From the NCBI GenBank assembly GCA_902801295.1, contig CADCHN010000017.1, forward strand, positions 1 to 56,685: DNA of 56,685 nt, in the 5' to 3' direction. The notes under the pieces are model-generated. The model did no database searches, was not told the origin of the DNA, and worked only from the letters and a program-made list of their open reading frames with translations. This document shows positions 56,588-56,685 of the stretch, piece by piece (position 1 is the stretch's first letter; every line of letters begins with the position of its first letter). The position numbers and the translations under genes are program-made. Source of the DNA: Oscillospiraceae bacterium (lineage in GTDB: Bacteria > Bacillota > Clostridia > Oscillospirales > Oscillospiraceae).

Positions 56588-56685
56588 TGAACCGAACCAG
56601 TAAAAACGGACAATAGACAAAAGCCCCCTGATGTAGGAAAATGAAAGTACTACATCAGGGGGTATCATTATGGCAAGAAAGTATC
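56588..56685 (+). mobile_element. Left end of an IS3-like insertion sequence (incomplete)
   Basis: TGAACCGAACCAGTAAAAAC at 56588 and the following GGACAATAGACA resemble the terminal repeat of IS3/IS150-group elements. A 13-bp perfect hairpin (56624-56636/56650-56662) covers a G-rich ribosome site, and an ATG follows at 56670 (ATGGCAAGAAAGTATC), as expected for orfA. The element runs beyond the window, so the identification is tentative. Confidence 0.45.

Overview
The window reads as chromosomal DNA of a GC-rich, endospore-lineage Firmicute, most likely an uncultured gut Oscillospiraceae/Ruminococcaceae-type bacterium. The signs are spmA/spmB, a SleB-type hydrolase, an AbrB-type regulator, a T-box leader on pheST, a cobalamin riboswitch, IreB, and RpoB/RpoC of Firmicute type. 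Taxonomy is inferred from gene content only.

Layout. 1-6.4 kb: a plant-glycan cluster (5'-truncated GH43, disrupted GH2 beta-galactosidase, domain-permuted GH3) with a MITE-like long hairpin. 6.4-10.2 kb: a mobile-element scar with a small cargo gene, a repeat-rich non-coding stretch, a DUF2079 gene fragment, an XRE regulator and a large serine recombinase whose frame runs through a terminator into flanking DNA. 10.4-17.1 kb: housekeeping and envelope genes (TraB-like lipoprotein, glycerol-1-phosphate dehydrogenase, SleB, M28 peptidase, ICMT-like methyltransferase, tRNA-Leu, GT-C glycosyltransferase). 17.2-24.8 kb: rpoBC, both interrupted by small deletion/frameshift scars. 24.8-31.5 kb: a lipase-like protein, a Zur-controlled zinc operon (zur-znuACB), YitT, SpmAB, AbrB. 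31.5-32.8 kb: a B12-riboswitch-controlled ECF S-component with a DUF4430 protein. 32.9-39.6 kb: a zinc-ribbon membrane protein, then an unusual cassette (serine beta-lactamase-like hydrolase, phosphodiester glycosidase, Lgt-like enzyme, and a fused paralogue). 39.6-42.2 kb: two CNNM/CBS proteins. 42.3-46.1 kb: two COG0523 GTPases (one with a very long His/Cys tract), a HAD phosphatase and a GT2. 46.2-50.2 kb: T-box-pheS-pheT. 50.3-56.6 kb: IreB, a LTD/CotH lipoprotein, a beta-CASP MBL nuclease and a pseudokinase-lectin membrane protein. The left end of an IS3-like element closes the window.

How the parts fit. Two parts concern zinc: zur-znuACB for uptake and the COG0523 pair for possible delivery. 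Several genes point to the cell surface: the duplicated hydrolase/glycosidase cassette, the CotH lipoprotein and the pseudokinase-lectin. The best candidates for an undescribed system are the 33.7-39.6 kb cassette, whose two halves share similar promoters and a gene fusion, and the tandem COG0523 metallochaperones. Three deletion scars (lacZ, rpoB, rpoC), all losing a length equal to 1 modulo 3, should be treated first as possible sequence errors.
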